From contig NC_060114.1 of the NCBI RefSeq assembly GCF_021155765.1, positions 2,046,001 through 2,110,000 of the forward strand: 64,000 nt of DNA. Direction: 5' to 3'. Positions within the stretch are counted from its first letter, which is position 1. Each line of letters opens with the position of its first letter. This document shows positions 10,519-22,313 of the stretch, in pieces. Source of the DNA: Diprion similis (taxonomy: Eukaryota; Arthropoda; Insecta; Hymenoptera; Diprionidae). The notes under the pieces are model-generated. The model was not told where the DNA came from, searched no databases, and was given only the letters and a program-made list of their open reading frames with translations. Both the position numbers and the translations under genes were made by a program.

Positions 10519-11670
10519 TCATTCCGATACATTATAGTGACTATTTAGTCTAATCGGCGGACCTGACGAGAAAACTCTGCAGAGCTTGGCCACCAGTGGC
10601 TGGGCCTCCGGCTCACTGCGGAACCTTCTCCAGGCCTTCGTCTTTGATCTTTTTATAAATTTCTTATACTCCTTAAGCATTATTTCGCCTAAGATGCTTG
10701 TGCCTGGAATGTAGCCCTTGCCTGTCAATACCTTTACGAGATGAAGCCGTGGGTTTTTATGAAGCTGACACTTGCAGATGATATGCTCTATTGTTTCTGA
10801 TTCTTCCTCACAATCACATACGTCATTATCTAGTATGTTCATTCTTCTTAGGAGGTGTTCGGTTCTTGTACGTCCAGACATCATTCTACGGATCATGCCT
10901 ATTGTGGGTCTATCTAGTCCCCTGTTCGCGAACCATAGGTAGGGACGAAATTTATTGGCTCATCTTGTGAATCTTTCTCCTTTGGGGTTAAGAACAGTAT
11001 TATACTCTTCGATAAAGAAAGCGGTCCGACCGCACGCCCGAGCCTTAATTTCTGGACACAGTTCATTATAGGAAAGTGGGAGGACATCTATAACCTCCTT
11101 TCTACTTGCGTCTATAGCTAACTGATCTGCCGCTTCGTTTCCCGGGAGTCCACTATGTGCAAGGATCCAAACTACCTTCGTATTATTTCTTTTAAAAGCC
11201 TCCTCATAAATGCTTTGCCTGATGTACACAACGGTTCTCGTAGTCCTGGGATCCAAGCCCTCTGTTTGGAGGGTTGTAAGAGCACTTAGGGAGTCATAAC
11301 AAATTATGAAATTCCCTGTAATATTTTTAATTCGGATTGATTGGATTGCCTCTCTAATAGCTGTCAACTCCGCATTGAGTTTGCTACGTTTTGGGTTCAG
11401 AGATATACCTATTGATAAGTGATTAAAGTCCTCGACATACACTCCAAGACCGCTTAGTTTTGGAGGATCACTGACTGACCCGTCTGCGTAAATACAGTGA
11501 TGTAAGGGATATTCTTCAGAAATAACATCTCTGAAATTTCCCGGATTCCCATGTGGAAGTTTAAGCTGTAGACCCAAGTTACAATTGAATTGATGTTTAT
11601 GATAGAGCGCCTTGCTGATAAATGGCTGGACCGTCCTCCTTCTCTGAAGTCGATAAATCGCATCAAGATC
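10519..11670 (-). pseudogene. Non-LTR retrotransposon 3' part: RNase H and C-terminal domain
   Basis: One frame runs from about 11,670 to 10,519 with a single stop (TGA at 10,960-10,962, where Trp is expected). The RNase H domain shows 'HHCIYADGSVSDPP' (first Asp), 'KLNAELTAIREAI' (Glu), 'FIICYDSLSALTTL' (second Asp) and 'VVWILAHSGLPGNEAADQLA' (HSG-NE-AD). The C-terminal part has 'CDCEEESETIEHIICKCQLH', a Cys-rich tail usual in I- and R1-type elements. The RT is absent, as expected for a 5'-truncated copy. One nonsense change in ~380 codons suggests it is younger than its neighbour at 9,550. Confidence 0.85.
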
Positions 11671-12800
11671 CTACAGTAGATTAAAAGGGCCTAGCTTATT
11701 TTTGTGCCCTTCTCTAATGTAAGGTGTCTCTGGTTTCTTAAAGCCTGGATTTTCTTGAGGTGTCTTTCGATACAGCTATTTTTAATTGTGTGAAAATAAG
11801 AAAACAATAAAGTAGTAGGCTAGGGACTTTTTCTTGCTTTTAATAAGTTCTAGCCCAATAGTCACTAGGCAATATTATTAGTATGTACGCCTCCCAGAGC
11901 CTTTTTGTCTCTTGTACTGTTTCCCCGTCGGTTACGGGTTCAAGTGTGTAAAGTGTAACCGCCAGTAAAATAAAAATACATTATTGCAATTCACAAAATC
12001 ATTTGGCAAATAAAATATTGTATTATTCTGCTAAAAACGTGTTTTCTTCCCCAAACCTTCACAAGTTATGGGCCCAGATACGTAAGATTGAAGTAATTAA
12101 TACGGATAAGTAAAGTATGTACACGTAGTTCATGCCGGTTCGTAACAGCGTCGGTGTTAGAGTCTTGAGTGAATATTCCTAAACTGAAAAAAAAAAACAA
12201 GAACAATATGTACTTACATACGTTAATGCGAAAGTGAAGCTCAAGGGAATGAACAAGGAGAGCGTGTGGAAATTCCAAATCAAAGTTATACTACAAGCCT
12301 TGGGGATATAGGTATGTTGGTTGTGTCTACGGTATCGTTACTGACGGAACTACTTCGTGTAAGACATGGCTGCCTATAATACGGCGATTAGTCTTCGCTC
12401 TCCTGGTAATTTTATTCTAGGGTTTTTTAGTAGACTTAATTTAGTGTTAAGTAATACTTTCAATGGTTCAAACAATAACTGTAATATTAGTAAGGATCTG
12501 TGAGAGTATCTCGCGACGTTTGAGGTAAGTATATCTCTTCAATTACCGAAAGGTAATTAAATGTGTGCAACTGGGAAATATCTAGTAACTCTTGGGTTAG
12601 TCGCAAGATTCTCGTACTGAAGTTAGGCGTGGTCAGTTGTGTTTATGAAACAGAAAAGGAAAAAATTGTAGTGGGCGATCGGATGTTACAAAGCGCTCGT
12701 CATTACGTCAGATCCGGCGAGACTCGGAGCGCCAATAAACGCGCGACGTCTCAGGCCGCAAGCTTTTCGGCAGCAGCCTGCAGCTGCTTTCTAGTGGTTC
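11670..12800. other. Intergenic, no gene seen
   Basis: Nothing beyond short chance frames. I find no splice-consistent coding segment, and only scattered poly-A/T runs (for example 12,187-12,198). Confidence 0.5.
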
Positions 12801-12809
12801 AAGTCCGAG

Positions 12810-13820
12810 CCAAAGAGTATAGGATAGAGTGGAAGGTCCCATAAGAGCCATGTATAAAAGCGTACCTCGATTTTCAGCACGCTCTGGTAGCTCTGAGGAA
12901 AAGTAAAGTACCCCCACTACGATTTTGGCGCTCCCTTTAAACCGGGGAATACAGTGAAGAATTCTTAAAACTTTTGATAATACATTTTTTGCAATGAATT
13001 CTTCAGTCAACGCTGTTATTACAGAACGATCTCATATTTTTCTCCATATCTGGCAGCCTATAAATATGTTTGCATGGATACAGAACATAACGTAAGCATC
13101 GTACATACAAATTTCTTCTATGAATGTGATGTGAATTTAGTATAAGACAAAATTAATGAAATAAATGGCTACAAATCAAACACATTGTATCGAAATTATA
13201 TATTTAAATAGGTAATCTTCAATATATAACATGAAAAAAGTACTTATATTTAAAAAACGTAAACAGTAATGTCAAATCTTAATAAAAATATATATCCGTA
13301 CATAATACTGTATCATAAAGAATGGTTACATAAAATATTATATCAACTCAAAAACCTCTTGTATTTTTTATTAGTTTCTACCAAAACAACCATACACGAA
13401 AATCATTACATTTATTTTCACAGTATATGAAGATACGTGAGGAGCCACAGCATTCCCGCGAAAGTGAGGTTATATATTCATATTTACTTACAGTTGCTGT
13501 TTATTTGGTAACGAGAAAAACGTCACTTGTTTCCCGTTATTTATGCTTTTTTTTTTACATATTTGTTATTGTCACATAATTTGATGTCACAAGAAATTGG
13601 CATCTTTGGAAAAAGTTCGTTTGTTACTCAATTCTTACCATGTATTCTTACCACTGATTCTTACTCAAAGAATATGGCGACCGCGTCATCACACCAACAA
13701 ACAATACTACATCGCATGTTCACTGACGCTACACATACACGTTATACTTTTCCTCAGAGCTGCTAGGGGCGCTGTAATAGGGCGATACGGGTACCTTCCA
13801 CTCTATCCTATACTCTTTGG
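12810..13820. repeat. Diverged inverted repeat pair about 1 kb apart
   Basis: The 28-bp block 12,810-12,837 is the reverse complement of 13,793-13,820, and 12,889-12,905 is the reverse complement of 13,745-13,761. The segments between the blocks differ in length. They could be ends of a decayed DNA transposon or two copies of one dispersed repeat in opposite orientation. No target duplication was found. Confidence 0.6.
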
Positions 13821-14282
13821 TCCGAGCGAGGAACTCTCCGTTTATATACTTATGCTGAGACGCACTTTAAACACAATCTCACCCGCTCTGAGTGAATTTC
13901 GTTCGCCGCGCGATTATACTAGAAAAAGTGTTATGCGTTTGAGGAAAAATCTGCCAGATCTTCCACTCGAAAAATATTTCTATAGCTACTATTTTACGGA
14001 TATGTGGTAAATTATTATCAACCTTGCGGCATGACGTCTCAGATATTAAAGACCTTGTTTGAATCGGTCATTCAACGTTTATATTCAATTTTTTAAATAT
14101 CGCTATCATTTTCTTTTTGCATAAATGGATTACTAAGATGTCAATGTTGAGGTTTTAACAGGTATTGTGATGATTCCGCGAATATGGTAAGCACCTCAAA
14201 TAGACAACGTATTGAAAATGCCTGTTTTTAAACAATAAACGTAATTGTGGGAAGATTATGGAAACTAGAAAGTGGAACAATA

Positions 14283-14700
14283 TGGCGGACTGAAAATATA
14301 AAAATTGATCCGACTCGCTCGAATATTGTTGTCCGGGATGTTTTCGGGATCGCTGAAAACGAATCTAACATCAGAATTTTCAAATTTAGGATGGCGGATC
14401 CAATACGGCGGACTGAAAATATAAAAATTGATCCGCTTCGCTTGGAGTTTGTTACACGGGTGTTTTCGGGATCGCTGAAAACGAATCTAAAGTCAGAATT
14501 CCAAAACTCAAGATAGCAGATCTAATATGGCGGACTGAAAATATACAAATTAATCCGATTCGTTTGAAAGTTATCGGGGTTTTCGGGGTCGCTGAAATCG
14601 AACCTAACATCAGAATTTCAAACTTCAAGATGGCGGATTCAATACGGTGGTCTGAAACTGTAAAAATTGATCCTATTCGCTCATATTAGATCCGCCATTT
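14283..14700. repeat. Minisatellite, ~120-bp unit, about 3.5 copies
   Basis: Units start with GGCGGACTGAAAATATA near 14,285, 14,407, 14,529 and (degenerate) 14,647, giving a period of 117-122 bp. Each contains TTTTCGGGATCGCTGAAAAC in its middle and ends with a variant of AAGATGGCGGATCCAATA. Copies differ by scattered substitutions. Open frames across it are by-products of the repeat. Confidence 0.85.
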
Positions 14701-17700
14701 TGAATTTTGAAAATATCTCACATCCGACCCTATTTTCAAAATCCGTGACCACGAGAACCCTTATGTACTCAGTTTCAAGGAATTTGACTGCAAGAAAAAA
14801 TGTACGCTTCGAAGGGTTAAAAATCTGTCATGAATTCTGATTCGAAAAGTTTTTATAAATGCAAACTTAGAGTTTCAATCGGCAAGTTGATATTGGAATA
14901 GAATTTTTTTTTTCAAATATTATTCAGAATCAATGCACACAGTTCTTTCATCCAATACCTAAAAGAGATACCTTTTTCCGACTAGTTTTAAACAAATATA
15001 TGAAAAATGATTATATGTAGCACGATTTACAAATTTTTACTATCTTAAATCTCACAGAAAGTTTCTTGATGTTTCAAAAATTGAACTTTCTTTCAAATAT
15101 CTTAATTAAAAAAGTTGAAACACAGCTAACTCAACGGTTGATAAAAACATTCTAAAGATTTATCACAACAATGGTTTGAGAAAAATTGTTTGTGTACAGT
15201 TAGAAAAAAATCCGGATTTTCACAAATTATTCGTGAAACTCAGATCAACACCTGAAAACCCTTGATAAAATATCCAATTTCCTTGTAACTACGTGGCACT
15301 TTGTTTTACGTGATTATTTGCATGGCGTCGATTCACCAATTTGGATTTCAGTATTTTGACATTTGATTCGTTGAAAGCAATCAAGTCTCAAAAGGATCAC
15401 GTATGAATTTGGTCAAAAATCCTTGACCCTTCAAGGTTTTGTCTAGGTTTTCATAATATCGACCCATGAAATTTCTAGTTTCAGCAACCGCACAGCCCAA
15501 AAGTATTTCCACTCTTCACTATAATTGAAAAATACAGATCTATGTAAAAAATGAAAATAAGTTGTGTAGCTGCAGCCAGAAAATCTAGTATGTGTGACAT
15601 TTTTTTCGCTTTTCATCACTTATACAACATTTTTTCACGTCACTTTTGCCATAATGCGGTGTTGATGCAACAAAAAATTGATGTCAAGGCCTTATTCCTC
15701 GCCTTATTCAAATGTCTAATTCCACATCCGAAAATTCCCTTCTACTTCCAACAATAGTTTATCGCTCTCGTAAGGACGCCTATTTCACTAGAATTTTCTA
15801 CTGACTGTAGCGATTGAAATTTTTTGAAGGGATGGGGGGGACTTTGCAGCTTCGGAGGTTGTCTAGTTTAATTAGAGATTTCGAGCGCGGTTGTTGAGTG
15901 GAACTCAATTTCTCCAGCAGCGACTTTTTCAGGTCACTTCCACGAAAAGGATCAATCGAGTCGGCAACCTGTGGGAGCATTAAATGGTTTTCAAGAGGAA
16001 ACTTTCGCGCTATTTGAAGGAGGGTGTCGAATCTCTTCGCCCGGTGATTCGAGTTTGGCGAGAAATTTCCATGAACGTATTCCAGCTTACCTTTAATCTA
16101 CCGGCTGCAGGCTGCGCTCGAGGGCGCTCAAGGGCCCTTCCGAAATGTTTTACTCGCCACCTAATTGGCAGAAGTGATATCACACAGTCATCTGAATCGA
16201 GAAAAAAAATGTTCTTCCGATTCGTAAAGCGATTATAATTTTGAAATTTTTCTCAAGCCACTGAAGTTTGACGGAACTCGGAGAAGTTAGTTGTAAAAAA
16301 TCATTATAGTTATAATGCGAGAGGCTGTGAGAATTTTTTAAGAATCTTTTACAACGCAAGTATTGAAAAAAATTCTTACGTCTGTAAAGACTTTTTACTT
16401 CTCGAGAACAAAGAAAAACACATTTATTCCCGACTCAACCATAACGTTAACTTTTTTTACTTAAAAAATGGGACGAAATGGCATATTTTAACCGCTTAAC
16501 TTTTTTCCCACATTTACGGATAAACAGTGGCACTTTTCTCACGAATTTCTCATTTTTCCCACCTAATGAGCCAAAAAAATCTACTTTTTCTAGCAGATCT
16601 CGTTTTCCCTGCTAAAGGGGGCTCGATTCAATCGGACATTAAACCCATCCGCAAGAATAATCTTCGACATTACTTCCTTGTTACATAATGTACAATTTCT
16701 TTGTTCATTTACAAAGAATGGCGCACTTTGAGAAAACATCACTTTTTTCTTTCACATTTTTAGCATCTGAGTAACATTTGAGAGAAGAAAAAAAAAGGTT
16801 AAAATGCTAGTTATTGAATGAATTATTGCACAATTATGGACTCTTTGGAAATGATCCAAGTTTTTAAGCTGACTCTCTGGGAGTAGCTTAGAAAAATAGA
16901 AATGGTCATTCAGCGATGTCAGTGACGAAAATAATGATGAATTCTAGACGAAATGTCGTTCACGAATTTGGAAACGTAAACTTGTCAAAAAAATTAAATG
17001 ATCAAAAAATCCGGCTTATCTTTCACACAATTATAATTCGTATTTAGACCCGATTGAACTATCAGACCCGTTAACTTTCCAACTTTCAAGTTTTATATAT
17101 TTCAATCGAAGTAACATTCTAAGTCTTTACCGTCACACAATTATCACTTGTTCACAATTTATGCAAAAAAACTTACGGGAATGATTAAATTTTCGCACAT
17201 CACTTCAACAAGCAACTGATAGAGCGTCTATTTTGCACCTGGGTTATTCTTTTTCCCGTGAAACCTGAATATCAGAATAAAACCTGTAGCGAACCTCATC
17301 AAAGTCGTTTCGAACAGTTTTAAAGTCAGCGGGTGAAATATTTTGAAAAATTCTTTCGAGTACAGTGAATGCAGTTGAACAATTATAGACTACCTTTCAA
17401 ATTTCAAGCGTTCCAAAACAAATATAAAATCACTGTCTATCAGTTGTGTAATCTTCGGTGATTTGTAAATTTTCTCGTATCAATACGACAAAAAAAAACA
17501 GCATATACGTTTTCAGAAAATTTTCAGACAAAAAGACCGATCTTTAGACAATATTAAGAACAAGTTCTTTTTAACAGCACATTGTTTTTCTCGCCGTAAA
17601 ACGCCGTGCATTTAGTAAAACACCAAAACACGGTTCTCTTTATTTTGGGCCCTCAAGTGCGTTAATAGGGCACATCCGAGTAGAATATTTAAAAAAACGA

Positions 17701-17890
17701 TTTTCTTTTTATTCGCGTTTCTGAAAGTTTGAATAATGAACAATAATATTGTGTGTAAATTGCAAGATGAATCCGAAGAATTGCAGAAGTTACCACCGAT
17801 TTGACGTTTTTTTTTTAAATTCAATTGTTAATTTTTTTATGGTCCAAAAAAAAGTGTTAAATTTGGACCAGAAAAGGAACGCTAAACTCA
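14700..17890. other. AT-rich intergenic region without recognised genes
   Basis: Long A/T runs and short chance frames only. A 60-codon minus frame (15,798-15,980) and an 84-codon plus frame (15,984-16,238) lie in a slightly GC-richer island near 15,800-16,150, but neither resembles a known family. They have no duplicated counterpart in the RTK units. Confidence 0.5.
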
Positions 17891-18224
17891 TTGCTTGTTG
17901 CTGCATTATACGCGTTGCTACGCGTTTACATTTTACCAACGTTTCAAATCGGTTTGAGTTTATTTCTTTCAGTTTTGGCCCAAACTGTGGATTGCAACTC
18001 TGCAGTAGAAGAACCTCGAAAGCTGAGTATCAAGTGACGCGTTCGATACGCCACACGGAAAGTTGGACCGATGAAATTGGACTGAACTACGATACTTAAT
18101 GAATGTTTAGGAATCGGTTCCAACAGCATCCTGCCGATCCAATATTTGTCAAAACGTCGAAGCTTTGGTGCCAATGAATTTCTCCAATTCGGAGGCAGAT
18201 TAATGAAAGCTTTTGTTTACTTAC

Positions 18225-18315
18225 ATCCTTCGTAATCGTCGGCCACGATACAACGAACGAATAACAAAAGTATCAGTGACATCTTCGGGGTCAATTCGAC
18301 TTTGAGGATTTTCAT
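18225..18315 (-). pseudogene. Orphan first exon (signal peptide) of a third RTK copy
   Basis: The minus strand opens with ATG at 18,315 and encodes 'MSLILLLFVRCIVADDYEG' after an 11-residue lead. This is a hydrophobic signal peptide ending at a consensus donor (GGAT|GTAAGT at 18,225/18,224). It is the counterpart of the RTK-1 first exon at 32,633-32,690, with the same phase (one base left over). No Ig or FN3 exon follows downstream on the minus strand (below 18,225) within this window. The rest of this copy was therefore deleted, or is too decayed or too distant to see. Confidence 0.65.
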
Positions 18316-19870
18316 CCCTCCGATTCGATCTGACAAGGGCAATCACGGTACAGCAGACACTTGTTGGATCCTCGAAATCGTTGTTGATTGAAAATCACTG
18401 CATTTTCAACTTGTGCGGTGGCTTCTGTTCGGAAATGGAGGTCGTTTAACAAATTCTCGATGTCGTTCTACCTCAGCCGGGGGTCAAATTTGTTCCAATT
18501 TCAGTTTTGCTGTTGCTGAACGATAAATAATTGCGGCTTCAGATGCGGAACTATCGCAAGAAAAATGCAAGCCGATCGCTTGAGCTTTGTTATCACCAAT
18601 CATGCGACGAGTCTCGCGGGGTTGTAAGCGGAAATACTTGGTTCCTTGGTTTTCATTTGCATCCTTTTCATAATGTGTTCATTATGTCGTCGTCACCGGA
18701 GTTTCTGCGAAAATTATTTTTGTAAAGCGTGACGAAAAATTCACCGTCAAGTTGTACCCAATGTTGATTACGTTTACATACCGCAACTACATCATCAAAT
18801 GCATCTTCACTCTATTAGGCATTGTGGGTTTTATTATTCTTGGTCTATGTTCAAGCTTGAATAGATTTTCAAAATAAGAAGAATCGGCTCAACGTTTCAA
18901 GTAGTATCCGAATTCAGTTGGAGCGGATCATAAAAGGATAATTGAACGACTAGTCGTTTTAATTTCTCGTCAATCCTGTCTCAATCTGGGATCAGGTTCT
19001 CGTGGTTCGTACCAACTGTCTCGTATTTCGCAATACTTGTTCGAACTCGAAACTTTAATTCAAATACACTCTTTCCAACAACTACAGTTTCTCTAAATCG
19101 CTTTTCAATATTCGGGTTTACAATACATACTCATATGATCCACTAATAGAATCACGTTGGCTGTATGAAAGTTTGAAGTTTCTCGGTATGATCGTTTTAT
19201 AATTCTGCGGTGCTCTCCTTCAATTCAGCTCTTTTTTGCCCGATGTCTAAAATGATTCTGTGTTTTCTGCTTCAAGTTGGGATTTGAATGAATAATGAAA
19301 CGAAGGTGGAATTTGAAGGATCGTTATTGGCGAACTGGGTTCTTACATATGTCAGCGCGAGACGATTGCTCGAGAAGCGCCAAGTGGTAAAGTGCAGACG
19401 GAAATCCTCTGTTCTCGGAATGCGGTTTTTCTGATAGTCAGCTGCATATGCTTTCGTTCCTTACGTTCAATTCGCACAGTCATATCTATTGTTTCCAAAA
19501 GATCCAAGAACGTCGTTGTGCTTTTGCCGGACGTGACACTTTTCCTGATTTCATATCCGCTGATGGCAACAATTTTCAACCGCAGGGATTGTTTGTACGA
19601 CAGTATGGTGTCAAGAATGAAGTAATACAAAAATCGCAGTGGACGTATTTTAGTATCCATTTGCAAGTTTCGTCGCAGTAGCACATTTTGACTGTCTGTG
19701 AGGATGTTATAGACTGTGATGTGTGGTTATTTGAGAGTGTAACTCTTCAGTATCACTACTCCGGCCTGTTAGACGGACCTAGCCGTCCAAACGAGAATAT
19801 GAGGATATGAAGGAATCATATCAATACGATGCGAAGAGGTTGTTTTTAAAGAAAAATGTAAATTCGAATG

Positions 19871-19983
19871 TTAATTAGGTGACTTGAAAAATTAACGACT
19901 TGGAGTAAGTCTCCGGCAAAGCATCTCTAGATACCAGGTTCGAATCCTGGCTCCGACGTTAATTTTTCAGATCACCTAATTGA
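19871..19983. repeat. Small palindromic element with tRNA-like core
   Basis: Arms TTAATTAGGTGACTTGAAAA... (19,871-19,897) and its near reverse complement (19,957-19,983) flank ~60 bp. The core contains CCAGGTTCGAATCCTGG, a perfect 5-bp T-stem with a canonical TTCGAAT loop, i.e. a Pol III B-box. The acceptor side (CTCCGACG) pairs only loosely with the 5' part. It is absent from the aligned duplicate near 35,390. Confidence 0.65.
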
Positions 19984-20139
19984 CATCTGAATTTATATTT
20001 TTTTTGTTCTAGTATCGAACGAACTTCGAAATATAAATTTCCAAAAGCTGTAATCTTACAGATAAACGATAAATCGAATACTGTTCAGTGAATTCGACAC
20101 ATTCTCCTCAATTTTGGCTATTGTACATATTAAGTAGAG

Positions 20140-20860
20140 TCATTCGTTTCGTTATTTGCGAGCAGCCCAAATTCCGCTGCACAGGGTCAAGTCGCGTTCG
20201 CGTGTTTAGAAAGTGTCACCTGTCGTGTAGGTCGCGTATCGCTAAGTGTGAGCGCTCCGTTTGGCTGGGTTATTATTTCTAGTTTCCTTGTTTGATTTAT
20301 TTCGGGAGATAGTGAAGTTTCGGATGCGTCGCGATTACTCGCTTCGATTTAAGTTGTTAAGTAAGAATTACTGTCGAGTTACTTGGGGGGTATGTTTTGC
20401 GATTAGCGCGATAATTCTGTTTGGGTTTGGCGAATAGCGCCGATATTTACAATTAAGGGAAGGACGATCACGAGTAGCGTGTTCATATCGTTGTCGATTT
20501 TCTGTATTTTGATTTTTGTTTTGTTGATCTCGTTGAGACGAGGAACGCGACTAGCGCACGTAGATTTAAGGTCTAGTTAAGATTTGATTTTCTTTCTATT
20601 TTTTTTTTGTGGAATCGCAGGAGGCGAATTGAGTATCTGTTTCTTTTTCCTTTTGTTTTGTATCGCTTCGATTTTTTTTGAATATATTATTTTATTTTAT
20701 TTTATTAAATTCTGTATCGTGTCGAGTGTCCGTTCTTTCTCTCCGCAAAACTACCCACCCCCCTCTCCGCGGTACTGAGCTACCTGGCATAGAGAAGGAC
20801 AGCCGAGGAATTGCGAAGGTAAAGATTCGAGGCGTGTTTATCACGCCAGGCGCCCAACAA
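20140..20860 (+). other. Possible LTR-like insertion
   Basis: This stretch is missing from the duplicate near 35,480. It contains T-rich runs, ends with GTGTTTATCA, and is followed by CGCCAGGCGCCCAACAAAAT, which looks like a retroelement primer site (GGCGCCCAAC). No second LTR or target duplication was found, so this stays tentative. Confidence 0.25.
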
Positions 20861-21601
20861 AATTTCGCGATAGCTTTTGTAAGCTGTAGATTGCATCGCG
20901 GGTTTCCGAATCATTGTGGACCAGGTTAACTCTTGGGAACTTCTCCGGGTGACCAAGAGCGGCGAAAAACCTCGTCACAACTTGTATGTGCATAATTGAA
21001 TTCACTGTGATATGATTCTGCCAGTCGGCGCTTGTACCGCGGCGTGTTGGCGAGCACGGTGAACACCAACAGCTTCGTAACGTTGGAAGAGAAAGAAAGA
21101 GCAAAAGAAAAGGGGTGAAGGAAAGAGATGGACAGCTCATCCTTAGTTTTGAACGGTATGACGCATTGAAAAGCATATAAATACGTTGTGAAATAATCGC
21201 TTCAATCGATACCCGGCTTTATTATTTTTACGAAAAGTTTGCTCGTTACCGAGGTTAGATGGTACACATCATTGGCGACTGGTAAAAAACTCTCGAATTT
21301 TCTATTTTCTACCAATTAATGAATTCAACATCCATGATAACTGAAAGTATATTTTATACACCTGGCAATTAATTACATAATAAACTCGTTGAATTTCGTA
21401 AATTTTTCTCATAGTCCCTACGCTTTCTTATTCCTATATTATATATTCACAACTTTTGTAAGTTCGCGAATAACCTACGAAAAGTTCTTCTTTCCAGCTA
21501 TTGCAGTGAAATCACTCTCAAGGCTGCACATTTCTGGTTCTTCATCCACAGTGTGCCTGCAATGTCCTGACCCTCTCTCGTTTCGTGTAATTTTTGTTCA
21601 T

Positions 21602-22103
21602 TTACCTCCGACAAAAGAACTGCTTAAACCGCATCCGGAATGGGGGTCTTTTGGTCGTTTCATCTGCAATTATTTTTGAATAAATGCGTGCGAGAAAAGA
21701 CTTTGCGATTCAATGAAATTGTATAGAGTAAGATAAATCGGATTCGCATCGTGAGAAGAGGGTTGGAATAGATTCGCACAGTCTCAAACATCGCTTTTCG
21801 GTAGATCGTTTGAGAAATTGTCTCCATCTGAACATCAGTCCATTGTCTTACTACACTCGAGGCTAAGTGATGTTAGTGCGATACAAATTGAAGAGTTACT
21901 TGATTGATTTGCGAGATACGCAAAACAAAGTGACCGCTTCAACTTGACTTTATCAAACAATATAATCGCTCACCTTGACTGGCGTTCATCGGTTCGGTTG
22001 GATCCGGGGGGATCGGATCCTGATTCTCGGGGTCCCGTTTATTCCGGAATTCCGTAATGCGAGCATACGCCCTTTCGCGTCGAGTATACAATTGGATATA
22101 ATG
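21602..22103 (-). CDS. RTK-1 C-terminal tail exons
   Basis: Two exons, 21,974-22,103 (acceptor TTTCAG, donor GTGAGC) and 21,602-21,663 (acceptor TTGCAG, stop TAA). They encode 'HYIQLYTRRERAYARITEFR', then a Pro/Asp-rich stretch, then 'DETTKRPPFRMRFKQFF'. The tail starts with a 'HY' motif directly after the kinase end, as in PVR-type receptors. The counterpart in RTK-2 (37,733-38,258) keeps the phases but ends 8 residues later. Confidence 0.7.
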
Positions 22104-22313
22104 CTGAAACATTCACTCGTGTAAGAATCGGACAGGTTTCCAATAACCTCGAGTAGCAGGAAATGGAGTGTCACACGTGACCCAGTGGATCGTCGAGGGC
22201 TGATATACTTGTGCAACCGGACTTTAGAGACTGTTTGCATGTATTAAAGAATCACGCGATGCGATGTGTAGTTGAAGGATATTCAACGTGTTGACCACAA
22301 GTCTTCAACTCAC

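Larger units (their letters stand above)
17890..21500. repeat. Segmental duplication, copy A of the RTK 5' flank
   Basis: 17,890-19,650 aligns with 32,330-33,800 and then 35,235-35,400. 20,010-20,105 aligns with 35,395-35,480, and 20,985-21,500 with 35,740-36,250. The order is the same in both, with insertions in one or the other copy. The left breakpoint near 17,890/32,330 is sharp: sequences match from TATACGCGTTGCTACG onward and not before. This is the sequence between the first exon of one RTK copy and the 3' end of the next. Confidence 0.85.

Noticed and set aside
14247..14516. 89-codon frame over the minisatellite
   Set aside because: It follows the tandem repeat period and is a by-product of it.
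15984..16238. 84-codon plus frame in a GC-richer island
   Set aside because: No recognisable family, splice signals or paralog; reported only as part of the intergenic stretch.
19921..19960. tRNA gene
   Set aside because: The T-arm is perfect, but the acceptor and D arms do not pair properly, so it is called tRNA-like only.
20140..20860. Confident LTR retrotransposon call
   Set aside because: Only a primer-site-like string and a T-rich tract were seen; no second LTR or duplication.
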